DNA from: Sediminispirochaeta sp.
Lineage (GTDB): Bacteria > Spirochaetota > Spirochaetia > B11-G9
NCBI GenBank assembly: GCA_024763455.1
Contig: JANTFL010000011.1
Coordinates: 1-38,005, forward strand
Direction of reading: 5' to 3'
DNA length: 38,005 nucleotides
In this document: positions 22,540-29,911 of the stretch, piece after piece
Position numbering within the stretch: position 1 is the stretch's first letter
How the letters are laid out: every line of letters begins with the position of its first letter
The notes under the pieces: model-generated
Told to the model about the DNA's origin: nothing
Database searches by the model: none
What the model saw: the letters and a program-made list of their open reading frames with translations, nothing else
Translations under genes and position numbers: made by a program

Positions 22540-24036
22540 TTAAGGTGCCGACAAGGCCTCAACTTTTAATACCAGTAGAGAAAAAGCATCTGAAATATAT
22601 CCCAGGGTTTCATCTGTATGGAATACCGGGGTCATGTCTGATAAAAATGTCAATTCTGTTCCATGACCAAACCCAGCTTTAGGAATCTGTGTCAACATAC
22701 TGGAAGGAAATCCTTCTATTCGCGTATAGACGAGCTCATGAATGAACGGCACAGCGGGATCACGGGTAAAATGCAGTGTTACAACAGGAATGGTTAATCC
22801 GCCCACGGGCTGATACCACTGTTTTAGATAATTTGCTGCTGTGCGATTTGCTGAAAACCGTTCTACGTTAAATACAACAGGGAAAAGTCTGGGAAATCCA
22901 TTGTTAAACTTAAGGTATGTGTATACATCCCCATCAGTGCCTAGAGGCATTTTACCGCCGGTTTTTTCCAGCAGGTCTCCGGTCCCGTAAATGTTGTACC
23001 AGAGAGCTGTGGATACTGTAAAAACAAACTCAGGTATAAATGAGGGGTTTTTCAACCAGTTGATAATCGGAAACAGCGGTTTTGCATTAACCCCGACACT
23101 TGCAAACTCAAGTGCCTTGTCTGTATCCTGTGCGAATAACTCACCGAGAAGAGGTGCAAGAGCGGTGATAAATGCAGTACTTTTTCTGTAAGACTGGTCA
23201 AGCAGTTCTGGATGAACATCTATAACCTTGATAGTTGTATTTGTATTATGGTGATGCCACGGGAAAAATCGCCGTCTCCACCTTTGAGCAGTAGTCCCTT
23301 CTGTGCTTTCCGTACCGGTAAGATCATAGCCTAAGGCTGCCGCCAATAGTTTAGATGGTTCATCACCGCTCCGAGCTGCAGTTGTTAGTGCTTTTTTATA
23401 AAAGTGATCAAATGCCAGCCGAACATCAAGTATATATTTAAATTCAAGACCTGCTCCGCCAATAGGTCCTGCTACCGCGAGAACACCACTGAAAAGATCA
23501 GGATTCTGTTCTGCAAGTTTTACCGCTATAAGTGCTCCTTCGGAAACTCCTGTAAGATAAATACGCCCCGGTTTTCCGAATTTTTTAACAATGTAATTTC
23601 TAAGATTTATGGTTTGCAATGAACCGTCTTTCACTGCCCACCCGGTATCAACGTAGTCAGCAAAGGCAACTGCAAAATTCTGAACCAAAAAGGCATCTTT
23701 CGCTTCGTTTATAAGGCTGTATTCGTCAGTTTCACTAAAATCCATATCTTTCGTTACATAGCCGTGTGCATAAATCATCAATTTCTTCTGATTGTCCGGA
23801 AGCTGCTGCCATCCCGGAGGAAAAAATATTGTATACCTGGATCCGGAATCTAGAACACCTGTCTCTGTTTTAAGCATGGTATGCTCAGTGCCATAGTAGT
23901 CACTGTAAGTTACCACCCTTGAAGCAGATGCAGGATTTACAACAGCCCCATCACCCTGTAAAAAAGCATTACTACATCCGGAAAAAACAAGCAGAAGAAC
24001 AATGGATGCTGATAACCAAAACATAAATTTTTTCAT
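22540..24036 (-). CDS. Secreted lipoprotein alpha/beta hydrolase
   Basis: A 498-residue predicted lipoprotein: MKKFMFWLSASIVLLLVFSGC with the lipid-attachment C21. The body is an alpha/beta hydrolase: the oxyanion block MIYAHGY (H91-G92), nucleophile S165 in LTGVSEGALIA, and candidate acid and base in FTRDPAVPFIHE and GFGHGTE near the end. This looks like an esterase or lipase of the tannase/feruloyl-esterase type anchored to the envelope. I start at 24036, where AAGGAG precedes the ATG; the upstream in-frame extension of 47 residues has no signal peptide and lies in the leader. A promoter is visible at 24299-24271, giving a long leader. Confidence 0.85.
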   Translation of the reverse strand: MKKFMFWLSASIVLLLVFSGCSNAFLQGDGAVVNPASASRVVTYSDYYGTEHTMLKTETGVLDSGSRYTIFFPPGWQQLPDNQKKLMIYAHGYVTKDMDFSETDEYSLINEAKDAFLVQNFAVAFADYVDTGWAVKDGSLQTINLRNYIVKKFGKPGRIYLTGVSEGALIAVKLAEQNPDLFSGVLAVAGPIGGAGLEFKYILDVRLAFDHFYKKALTTAARSGDEPSKLLAAALGYDLTGTESTEGTTAQRWRRRFFPWHHHNTNTTIKVIDVHPELLDQSYRKSTAFITALAPLLGELFAQDTDKALEFASVGVNAKPLFPIINWLKNPSFIPEFVFTVSTALWYNIYGTGDLLEKTGGKMPLGTDGDVYTYLKFNNGFPRLFPVVFNVERFSANRTAANYLKQWYQPVGGLTIPVVTLHFTRDPAVPFIHELVYTRIEGFPSSMLTQIPKAGFGHGTELTFLSDMTPVFHTDETLGYISDAFSLLVLKVEALSAP

Positions 24037-24264
24037 TATTTTTCTCCTTGCGGTGCACAAAGCGCCGCATACATATAGAGTATACAGACACAGTGGACGT
24101 TTGTTTTTTTTAACCTCCCTTTTGAATTTTGTCCTGTCTGTGGAGTATTCGGTGTGATCCTTCGCTGAAAATAACAAAGATTTGCGGTAACCGGTGCGGT
24201 TAAAAAAGGCAGGACTGATGCATTAAAAACATTTAAAATTCCGACAGCGTATCACCTACTGTCT
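24037..24264 (-). promoter_or_regulatory. Long untranslated leader of the lipoprotein hydrolase mRNA
   Basis: The 24037-24396 gap holds this leader and two promoters and no gene I can support. From the promoter at 24299-24271 the minus-strand transcript would begin near 24264 and run about 228 nt to the ATG. It can form several hairpins: GACAG/CTGTC near its 5' end, the perfect TAACCG-3 nt-CGGTTA at 24202-24188, and TGCGG/CCGCA just before the Shine-Dalgarno (24069-24049). It matches no riboswitch class I know. Confidence 0.4.
24188..24202. repeat. Perfect inverted repeat in the leader
   Basis: TAACCG-GTG-CGGTTA is a perfect 6-bp-arm inverted repeat with a 3-nt centre. It may be an RNA hairpin or a protein site. 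On the plus strand it is followed by A residues, not T, so it is not a terminator. Confidence 0.6.
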
Positions 24265-24270
24265 TTTTAA

Positions 24271-24299
24271 ATTATACAATAGAAAAAGACTAAAATCAA
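24271..24299 (-). promoter_or_regulatory. Promoter of the lipoprotein hydrolase gene
   Basis: TTGATT (24299-24294) and a perfect TATAAT (24276-24271) are separated by 17 nt on the minus strand. Confidence 0.6.
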
Positions 24300-24335
24300 A
24301 TTCTTTACGCTATTATGGTGAAAATCCTGTATCAC

Positions 24336-24364
24336 TTGCCGTAGGCAATCCACTGTGGTATATT
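24336..24364 (+). promoter_or_regulatory. Promoter of the lipoprotein gene at 24397, with a palindrome over its -35 box
   Basis: TTGCCG (24336-24341) and TATATT (24359-24364) are 17 nt apart, and a TGG precedes the -10 box as an extended element. The -35 box lies within the perfect inverted repeat TTGCC-GTA-GGCAA (24336-24348), a likely operator. Confidence 0.55.
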
Positions 24365-24396
24365 ATGCCCTACCTGATGAACTATAGGAGCTTGAT

Positions 24397-25137
24397 TTGA
24401 AGATGAAAAAGAACCCAGCTATTTTGACAGTATTGATAGTGGCGGTAGGCCTTATAACCTCCTGTGCGATGAAGCAGAACGTATTTGTTGATAAAAACGG
24501 GGCTGGAAGTGTCGATTTTGAGATCAACCTCGCTTCTTACTTTACAGAAGTTGCAGCCCAGTTATCTGATCTGGTTCCCTCTGATAATCAGGCTGCGATC
24601 AAAGAGGGGCAGTTTTTTAACCTAAAGAAGATCGAAGATGATTTTGCAAAGAGAAGCAGTGTTACCCTGACAGCTCTTGAGTCTCCCAGCCCTGAGATCC
24701 TGAAGGGCTCTTTTACCTTTTCTGATATTAATGATGCTGTTACCGATGCCGGCAAGACAAAAAATCCAGGAATCTTTACCTTTACTACAGGCAGCGGAGT
24801 ATCTACTCTTACCGTTACGCTTAATTATGATACCATTGAACAGCTTCTGAATGAAAATCCATCGTTAAACAATCCCCTAATGGAGAACTTCGGGCCTCTT
24901 GCCAACAAAGATCTTTCCGAGTCCGATTATCTTGATATGATGGAGTATATGCTGGGTGAGGAGAGCAGGCAGGGAATAATTGATTCTGTTGTTGATATTA
25001 CTGTCAGGGTAGGTGGACAGATTGTCTCCCAAAGCGGCGGTGAAAAATTAAACGGTGACACAGTCAGGTTTAAAATACCACTTATAAAAATTCTTGTTCT
25101 GAATCAGCCGCTTAATTATGAGGTAAAATTCAAGTAA
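24397..25137 (+). CDS. Lipoprotein of unknown function
   Basis: A 246-residue predicted lipoprotein. The signal MKMKKNPAILTVLIVAVGLITSC ends in the lipobox ITSC with C23. The mature part is beta-rich and acidic, starting with MKQNVFVDKNGAGSVDFEIN; I do not recognise a named family with confidence, although it recalls small LppM-like or spirochaete envelope lipoproteins. Two starts are possible: TTG at 24397, 6 nt after GGAG, or ATG at 24403, 12 nt after it; the spacing favours TTG. It is transcribed from its own promoter and convergent with the last gene of the secretion operon (50 nt apart). Confidence 0.7.
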   Translation: MKMKKNPAILTVLIVAVGLITSCAMKQNVFVDKNGAGSVDFEINLASYFTEVAAQLSDLVPSDNQAAIKEGQFFNLKKIEDDFAKRSSVTLTALESPSPEILKGSFTFSDINDAVTDAGKTKNPGIFTFTTGSGVSTLTVTLNYDTIEQLLNENPSLNNPLMENFGPLANKDLSESDYLDMMEYMLGEESRQGIIDSVVDITVRVGGQIVSQSGGEKLNGDTVRFKIPLIKILVLNQPLNYEVKFK

Positions 25138-25187
25138 AGAGTTTCTCTATATCAAAGCAGGAAACCGACCCTTAAAAAGCAGAAAGC

Positions 25188-26198
25188 TCAAGGAAGGTGT
25201 GATACCGCAAAGGAGTAGAGCCTGTATTCAGTAGTTTCGGGAAGGTAAACGGCGACAGCCCGTGCACTGCTCTCCGTAGTTTCCACCACTATTTCCCAGA
25301 ACCATGTTTTTGTCCCCAAATACTGAAAGATCCTTTCCTGCAAAGATTCTCCAACGTGAATTATAGATCTGAGCTGGGAGGAATTTATCTCCTGAATCTT
25401 TCTAAGGTATAGAATTATTTTAAGAGTGGCCGAACTGTTTTTCAGCTGTTTACCGCCGTAAGGGTAATGCAACACCTGTTTCAGAACAAACTCTGGCATA
25501 AAGTTTACATTCATTTCAGGACAGGTTCCTATCAGAGGGGAAATAGAACGGTAAGAGGATCTGAAGGCTGTTTGCAATGCTTCATTCGCAATTATTCTTT
25601 TACTGGTCAATGATTGTGCCAGAAAAGAGTGGAAAACTTCAGCTTTAACAGGGTCCCCGGTTAAACGTTCAAACATCCTCTGTAAAGAAAACTCGTACGC
25701 AGTGTTTATATTCATGAACCCATAGGGGGTGAAGTAATTCTCGAGGGCACTTTCTTTAAAGATATTTCTGTAAACCTCTGGTATTTCAATGCAAAATCCA
25801 TACTGGTTACGGGCATCTCTAAAGGTTTCTACGGTACTTCCGGTTTTAAATGTGTTCCTGAGCTCTGTCCGTTCAAGGAAGAGGGGGTGGACGGAGTTAA
25901 TATTGATCCTGCTTGATAGATCAGTAAGCTGCAGTTTCATGTTTCCGGTTGATGTATTACGGATGTAATCCCAAACCGGATCAAAAGCGGAATCAGTGTC
26001 GGGAGTTGGATCTCCGGATAACTGATTGATGACCGCCATCACTTCGTCCTGAAGAAATTCCCTTTCAGCAGTTATCCGGCGCACTCTCTTTACAAAGTGT
26101 CTTGTGAGGGAGATCCCTGTTCCAACTCCTGCAGCAAGGGTGCTTATAAAAAGAATCATTATAAGTGTTTGAAAACTGAAGAAACCTTTGTCCCTCAT
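25188..26198 (-). CDS. gspK: GspK-like minor pseudopilin of type II secretion
   Basis: A 336-residue protein that starts with a prepilin leader: RDKG is followed by FFSFQTLIMILFISTLAAG. The fifth residue after the cut is Q and not E, as is usual for GspK, the tip pseudopilin. The large globular part (DLSSRININSVHP, then RTELRNTF) resembles GspK, which caps the pseudopilus. It is the last gene of the 12-gene operon and overlaps the preceding pseudopilin gene by 4 nt. The family assignment is by position, size and leader; sequence similarity to GspK is weak in the rest. Confidence 0.75.
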   Translation of the reverse strand: MRDKGFFSFQTLIMILFISTLAAGVGTGISLTRHFVKRVRRITAEREFLQDEVMAVINQLSGDPTPDTDSAFDPVWDYIRNTSTGNMKLQLTDLSSRININSVHPLFLERTELRNTFKTGSTVETFRDARNQYGFCIEIPEVYRNIFKESALENYFTPYGFMNINTAYEFSLQRMFERLTGDPVKAEVFHSFLAQSLTSKRIIANEALQTAFRSSYRSISPLIGTCPEMNVNFMPEFVLKQVLHYPYGGKQLKNSSATLKIILYLRKIQEINSSQLRSIIHVGESLQERIFQYLGTKTWFWEIVVETTESSARAVAVYLPETTEYRLYSFAVSHLP

Positions 26199-26707
26199 GG
26201 ATCTGCCTCGTGGAAAACAGCTTTACCGATTGCGCCGAAGGGGGCTATGATCCTTACATAGTTATTCCCTTCATGCTTAAGGGTAAGGGATAACCCTTCA
26301 ATGCTGTCTTCGGCTGTCTTCAAGATATCAATAGTGCAGCTGTCCCATCCGGAGAAATGCTTTATTACCTCGGGGGTTTTAATGGTAAGTACACCGTTTT
26401 TAAAAGCCAGGGATACTGCACACTCTTGTCTACCGTCCAGGTATGGGATAAGAATGTCCTTCCCATCGGGGGAGTCTTTTATTTTGCCTTGCAGGTCTAT
26501 CCAGTATGGAAGCCGTATTCTCTGTACAGTCATCAGTGTATAATAGAAAAGAGATGCTGTATCTTTGTTACATATAGTATCGGCAGCAGCTTTGTTTAAA
26601 AATTTTACGGACTCTGAAAATAAACCAATGGATGTAAGACCCAGAATGGAAATAAGTGCAAGAGCAGCGGCAGCTTCTATAAATGTAAACCCGTCATTTT
26701 TATTCAT
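26195..26707 (-). CDS. Type II secretion pseudopilin (GspI/GspJ-like)
   Basis: A 170-residue prepilin with leader MNKNDG and the cut before FTFIEAAAALALISILGL, including the conserved glutamate at +5. The C-terminal part is a globular beta domain without clear motif. By position and size it may be GspJ (or GspI); GspH is not found in the operon. It overlaps the small pseudopilin gene before it by 8 nt and the GspK gene after it by 4 nt. Confidence 0.75.
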   Translation of the reverse strand: MNKNDGFTFIEAAAALALISILGLTSIGLFSESVKFLNKAAADTICNKDTASLFYYTLMTVQRIRLPYWIDLQGKIKDSPDGKDILIPYLDGRQECAVSLAFKNGVLTIKTPEVIKHFSGWDSCTIDILKTAEDSIEGLSLTLKHEGNNYVRIIAPFGAIGKAVFHEADP

Positions 26708-26900
26708 TGGTTTGATAAATTCTGAGTGAATTATCGTTGCTGCTGCGGATAAGATCAGCTATTTCTTTTTCTGTCTTTAAAACCGAAGAGCCTGTATCAA
26801 GGATAAAGGCGGTGATTGCTGCAGAACATACAGCAAGAATGAGAACCGCTATGATCGTGTCAAGAAAAAGGAATCCGCCGGGGGGAAATTTTTTAGCCAT
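26700..26900 (-). CDS. Very short pseudopilin-like protein (mini-GspI/H)
   Basis: A 66-residue protein with a type IV prepilin leader (MAKKFPPGG) and the hydrophobic helix FLFLDTIIAVLILAVCSAAI; the residue at +5 is D and not E. After the helix there are only about 38 residues, so it lacks the usual globular domain of GspI or GspH. Its ATG lies immediately after the stop codon of gspG and it overlaps the next gene by 8 nt, so it is translated as a member of the operon. It could be a real minimal pseudopilin or a decayed GspI; the reading frame is intact. Confidence 0.7.
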   Translation of the reverse strand: MAKKFPPGGFLFLDTIIAVLILAVCSAAITAFILDTGSSVLKTEKEIADLIRSSNDNSLRIYQTNE

Positions 26901-27332
26901 CTAATTCTCCCAGGAAGAGATATCCGAAGAAGTTCCTTCACCCCCGGGTAGACCATCCTTACCGAGAGAGAGAATACCGTAAGGCAGTCCGTTTGGACCG
27001 GGAACTTTGTACTCATAGGGAAATCCCCAGGGGTCCTGTGTCACCGGTTTTCTTACATATGGGCCGTCCCACCCGGCTGGAAGAGGTTCAAGAGTTGGTT
27101 TGGTCCACAGAGCATCAAGGCCTTGCTCATTTGAAGGTAACTGCAATGTATCCATAAAGTAGGTATCCAAAGCTATTGAAAGATTTTCTATTTGTGTTTT
27201 TGCAGATATAACTCTGGCTTTGTCCACATATCCGGCTGCCATAAATCCTACGGTACTGGTTAATATCAACAGTATGGACAGCACTATAAGAGTTTCAATA
27301 AAAGTCCAACCTGACTGATTCTTACTATTCAT
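26901..27332 (-). CDS. gspG: GspG major pseudopilin
   Basis: A 143-residue major pseudopilin. The leader MNSKNQSG is followed by WTFIETLIVLSILLILT, with the key E at +5; the first mature residue is tryptophan, where phenylalanine or methionine is usual. The conserved alpha-beta part YFMDTLQLPSNEQGL, WDGPYVRKPVTQDPWG and the calcium-binding loop near DGLPGGEGTSSDISSW (126-141) identify GspG, the main subunit of the periplasmic pseudopilus. It overlaps the lipoprotein gene before it by 8 nt. Confidence 0.92.
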   Translation of the reverse strand: MNSKNQSGWTFIETLIVLSILLILTSTVGFMAAGYVDKARVISAKTQIENLSIALDTYFMDTLQLPSNEQGLDALWTKPTLEPLPAGWDGPYVRKPVTQDPWGFPYEYKVPGPNGLPYGILSLGKDGLPGGEGTSSDISSWEN

Positions 27333-27909
27333 TGGTTCCTCCCTTAATTTTTTTAATGTTTGTCTCCGTCAACAGCAGCGTTTTGTTCGCCGGGTAGATC
27401 GTTATGAGCTCTTCAATGCCGGCTTGTGCCTCATCGTACTTTTCTGCCTTGAGCAGGAGTAAAACATGCAGATAACGGAGCTTAGGGGAATCTGGATATA
27501 TTCTATCTGCTCGTGCAATAAGAGTTTTTGATTTTTCGATGTTTCCGTATTGCATCTCTGTACTTATTTTTTCAAGAAGATCATCAAACGAAACAAGAGT
27601 GGTATAGAGAATCTGGGCGGGAGTGGAAAAACATAGATCTGTCTGTACCGTTTCATATCCTTCTTTTTTAAAGGAGAATGAATGAAGTCCCAACTCAATA
27701 TCTGACAGTATAAATCTTCCGTTTATATCAGATACAGCTGTATCCGATTCATCCACACTTACATCCACGTCTGAGAGAGGAACTCCTTTTGAGTTATGAA
27801 TAATTCCCATAAGAGGAGCCCGTAATCCGGATACGGTCTGGGCAGTGTGCATGCTCCTGCATCCCGGAAGAAGGAGTATCATAAAGAGTACTGCCAGTAA
27901 TTTATTCAT
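27325..27909 (-). CDS. Lipoprotein with carboxypeptidase-regulatory-like and TPR-like regions, inside the T2SS operon
   Basis: A 194-residue lipoprotein (MNKLLAVLFMILLLPGC, attachment at C17). Residues about 30-100 form a carboxypeptidase-regulatory-like beta domain (GIIHNSKGVPLSDVDVSVD, FSFKKEGYETV), and 105-190 is helical with TPR-like units (LHVLLLLKAEKYDEAQAGIEELITIYPANKTLL). It sits between the GspC-like and GspG genes, with an 8-nt overlap on each side, so it is part of the secretion operon. I know no standard T2SS component of this build; by analogy with PilF/PilW or GspS it might be a pilotin that helps the secretin assemble. This is inference. Confidence 0.8.
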   Translation of the reverse strand: MNKLLAVLFMILLLPGCRSMHTAQTVSGLRAPLMGIIHNSKGVPLSDVDVSVDESDTAVSDINGRFILSDIELGLHSFSFKKEGYETVQTDLCFSTPAQILYTTLVSFDDLLEKISTEMQYGNIEKSKTLIARADRIYPDSPKLRYLHVLLLLKAEKYDEAQAGIEELITIYPANKTLLLTETNIKKIKGGTNE

Positions 27910-28354
27910 TTCTTATCACCCTTACCCTTTTGCCGTTAACCTCCAACACACAGTCTCTCTTTGTTACTGAAAGCAGAGTAATTCCTTCTGATGTGTGTCC
28001 AGCTCCAAGTAAAAAAAGCTTATCCGTATGCATATCCCTGAATGAGTAGATCTTATTTCCGGTTTCAATAACACCGATATATTTTACATCAGGGGGGGGA
28101 CCCGAGGAGGCATAGTCGTTCACAGCTTCCTTCTCCTTAACAGGTTTTACTACCGGATCATAAAACAGCTTCATGATCGACGGGTCAAAGGGAATGGCCG
28201 TTGGTTTAGGATCCGGAAGGGAAAGAATGTATTGACGTTCTCTCAGGATTTCACTGGTTTCAATTCCTGTAAATCTTTGTAACGAGTATACACGTACTCC
28301 AAGATACAGAGAAATGATTATGAGTATTCCCTGGAAAGCTTTTAGTTTATTCAT
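27902..28354 (-). CDS. gspC: GspC-like inner-membrane T2SS component
   Basis: A 150-residue protein with one N-terminal membrane helix (about 7-24), a proline-rich linker (SLPDPKPTAIPFDPS) and a small C-terminal beta domain (VKYIGVIETGNKIYSFRD ... GITLLSVTKRDCVLEVNGKRV) like the HR domain of GspC or PilP, which links the inner membrane platform to the secretin. The PDZ domain of classical GspC is missing. The codons for GPPPD include a run of eight C on the coding strand (28093-28100). It overlaps its neighbours by 8 nt on both sides. Confidence 0.75.
   Translation of the reverse strand: MNKLKAFQGILIIISLYLGVRVYSLQRFTGIETSEILRERQYILSLPDPKPTAIPFDPSIMKLFYDPVVKPVKEKEAVNDYASSGPPPDVKYIGVIETGNKIYSFRDMHTDKLFLLGAGHTSEGITLLSVTKRDCVLEVNGKRVRVIRNE
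28093..28100 (-). repeat. C8 homopolymer inside the gspC-like gene
   Basis: Eight consecutive C residues on the coding strand (G on the plus strand) at 28100-28093 encode the PPP of SGPPPD. Slippage here would shift the frame in the linker, before the HR-like domain. Confidence 0.85.
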
Positions 28355-28832
28355 ACGTTACTCCGATGGTTATTTCAGCCTTCAAGTTTGTTGTCCGCAT
28401 ATTTATGCTTAAGAACGTTATCCGGAAGTTTTTATCAGAATATGAAAGATCATAGATACAGCGGATAATATTCAACGGGTTACCGGTTGCTTTCAGCCGG
28501 AACTCCCCTTTGTCCTTAACATTTATATGATAGTATTCAATGACTAGATTGTTATCTTTAAAAAAGTTAAGAATTGTCCCGGTAAAATTCAAAGGACTCC
28601 TACCTTGAGGGGAGGATGATGCTGCACGCTGCCTGGTTCTTTCCTGCAAACTATCAATAATCCAATCCAGGGAGGCGGCGGAGTAGACAGGGTTGTTGTG
28701 AGTACTCAACCATCTTTTATTTTCTTCCAGCTTCTCTGTTTCATTCACACTCAGGTTTGACAGAAGGAAAGCGGCCGAAAGATTCAGCAGTATGATACTC
28801 CGAATAATCAAGAAAGCGGGAACCTTTCTCAC
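28347..28832 (-). CDS. gspM: GspM/PilO-like T2SS assembly platform protein
   Basis: A 161-residue protein with one N-terminal membrane helix (about 8-27) and a ferredoxin-like periplasmic part with NNPVYSAASLDWIID, KDNNLVIEYYHIN and a terminal beta strand (LKAEITIGVTYE), the layout of GspM or PilO. These proteins pair with GspL in the inner membrane platform. The sequence alone is weakly conserved; the call rests on topology and gene order. It overlaps gspL by 4 nt and the GspC-like gene by 8 nt. Confidence 0.7.
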   Translation of the reverse strand: MRKVPAFLIIRSIILLNLSAAFLLSNLSVNETEKLEENKRWLSTHNNPVYSAASLDWIIDSLQERTRQRAASSSPQGRSPLNFTGTILNFFKDNNLVIEYYHINVKDKGEFRLKATGNPLNIIRCIYDLSYSDKNFRITFLSINMRTTNLKAEITIGVTYE

Positions 28833-29911
28833 CGTTTCCCCTCCATGGTTACAGAGAACGCTTCATTCCCACCCGATATCGGGTGAATCTCTGATACCTG
28901 TATGACCTTGAATTCATCTTTCAATAGTTGGAGGGTTTCCAGGGTTTCTGTACTTCTGCATGAGATGGTTACTGTCCCTTGTGTCCATTTGATTGAATCA
29001 ATTTTAGTCCCTGTATCAGAAATTCTTTTAAGACGGAGTATGAGAACGTAAATATTAACTGGATTAATGTCATTCATTTGAATGAGTGATTCTTCGATTT
29101 CCTTAATTCTCTTAACCTTTTTATCAGATGCTTCCTCTTTTCTGATTATCATTTTTTTTAATGCTGAGGATTTTTCGCTTTCAATTTTTATTCTTTGCCA
29201 TCCGGAAAGATTGAGAATTATAAGAAGCAAAGAAACAAAAAAGATTACACTATCAAGAAATGGTATTCGTCTAGCTTTCCCACTGCATTGCATATTCTTG
29301 AATACTACAGGTTTTATTCGTAGCGTATTCACTACGTCATTAAAGGTCCGGTATACAGCATTTTTTGGAACACTCAAGCTGTTTTCACCAGCCGGGCCTA
29401 TAACACAAATCTGATTCTTTGCATCACAGAATTTCCCAAAGGTAAAAGTGTCTTTTCGTTCTCTCTGTACCAATACCGGTACGCTGTTATCGAGATGCCA
29501 CACTTCCACTGTATCAGGAAGTAAAAATATCAACCGGGAGAACCGTGTGAAATCTTTTTTTCCAACAAGCTGTATTGGGATAATAATCCCTCTGAACACC
29601 CGGTTTCTGCAGTAAGGTAAAAGAGTTTCCTTTTGTATTATGTACACCGCTGCGGTTCTGTTCTCTTTTTTTCCCCATACCATCGTATCAAACAGGATAT
29701 CTTTACAGCTGCCGGGATAGCTTGTTTGTACTGCACTCAAGATAGTTTTTCTGAACAGTTTTTTATCAGGGGTGCTTACAGGGATAATTTTTATAAAAAC
29801 TTTATCCTTTTCAGGGATAAGGAAAAAGGGAAAAATTTCAGAAGTTGTTCCCGAATGGTGGTACTTCCCGCTAAGGGCTGTACCACCTGCATACAGTAAA
29901 CCAGGTTTCAT
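28829..29911 (-). CDS. gspL: GspL-like protein (PilM/PilN-type fusion)
   Basis: A 360-residue protein with a cytoplasmic N-terminal region (about 1-215) like the actin-fold part of GspL, a single membrane helix (about 218-238), a charged coiled coil (245-280) and a C-terminal periplasmic ferredoxin-like domain (IDSIKWTQGTVTISCRSTETLETL). GspL anchors the ATPase GspE to the membrane and binds GspM. The N-terminal part is strongly diverged, so the call depends on topology and on its position between the gspF and gspM genes. It overlaps gspF and gspM by 4 nt each. Confidence 0.75.
   Translation of the reverse strand: MKPGLLYAGGTALSGKYHHSGTTSEIFPFFLIPEKDKVFIKIIPVSTPDKKLFRKTILSAVQTSYPGSCKDILFDTMVWGKKENRTAAVYIIQKETLLPYCRNRVFRGIIIPIQLVGKKDFTRFSRLIFLLPDTVEVWHLDNSVPVLVQRERKDTFTFGKFCDAKNQICVIGPAGENSLSVPKNAVYRTFNDVVNTLRIKPVVFKNMQCSGKARRIPFLDSVIFFVSLLLIILNLSGWQRIKIESEKSSALKKMIIRKEEASDKKVKRIKEIEESLIQMNDINPVNIYVLILRLKRISDTGTKIDSIKWTQGTVTISCRSTETLETLQLLKDEFKVIQVSEIHPISGGNEAFSVTMEGKR

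Noticed and set aside
24037..24177. N-terminal 47-residue extension of the lipoprotein hydrolase
   Set aside because: It would hide the lipoprotein signal peptide inside the protein, and the AAGGAG Shine-Dalgarno sits before the ATG at 24036.
24243..24268. GACAG/CTGTC hairpin followed by TTTTT as a plus-strand terminator
   Set aside because: The stem is only 5 bp with an 11-nt loop and there is no plus-strand gene upstream for it to end.
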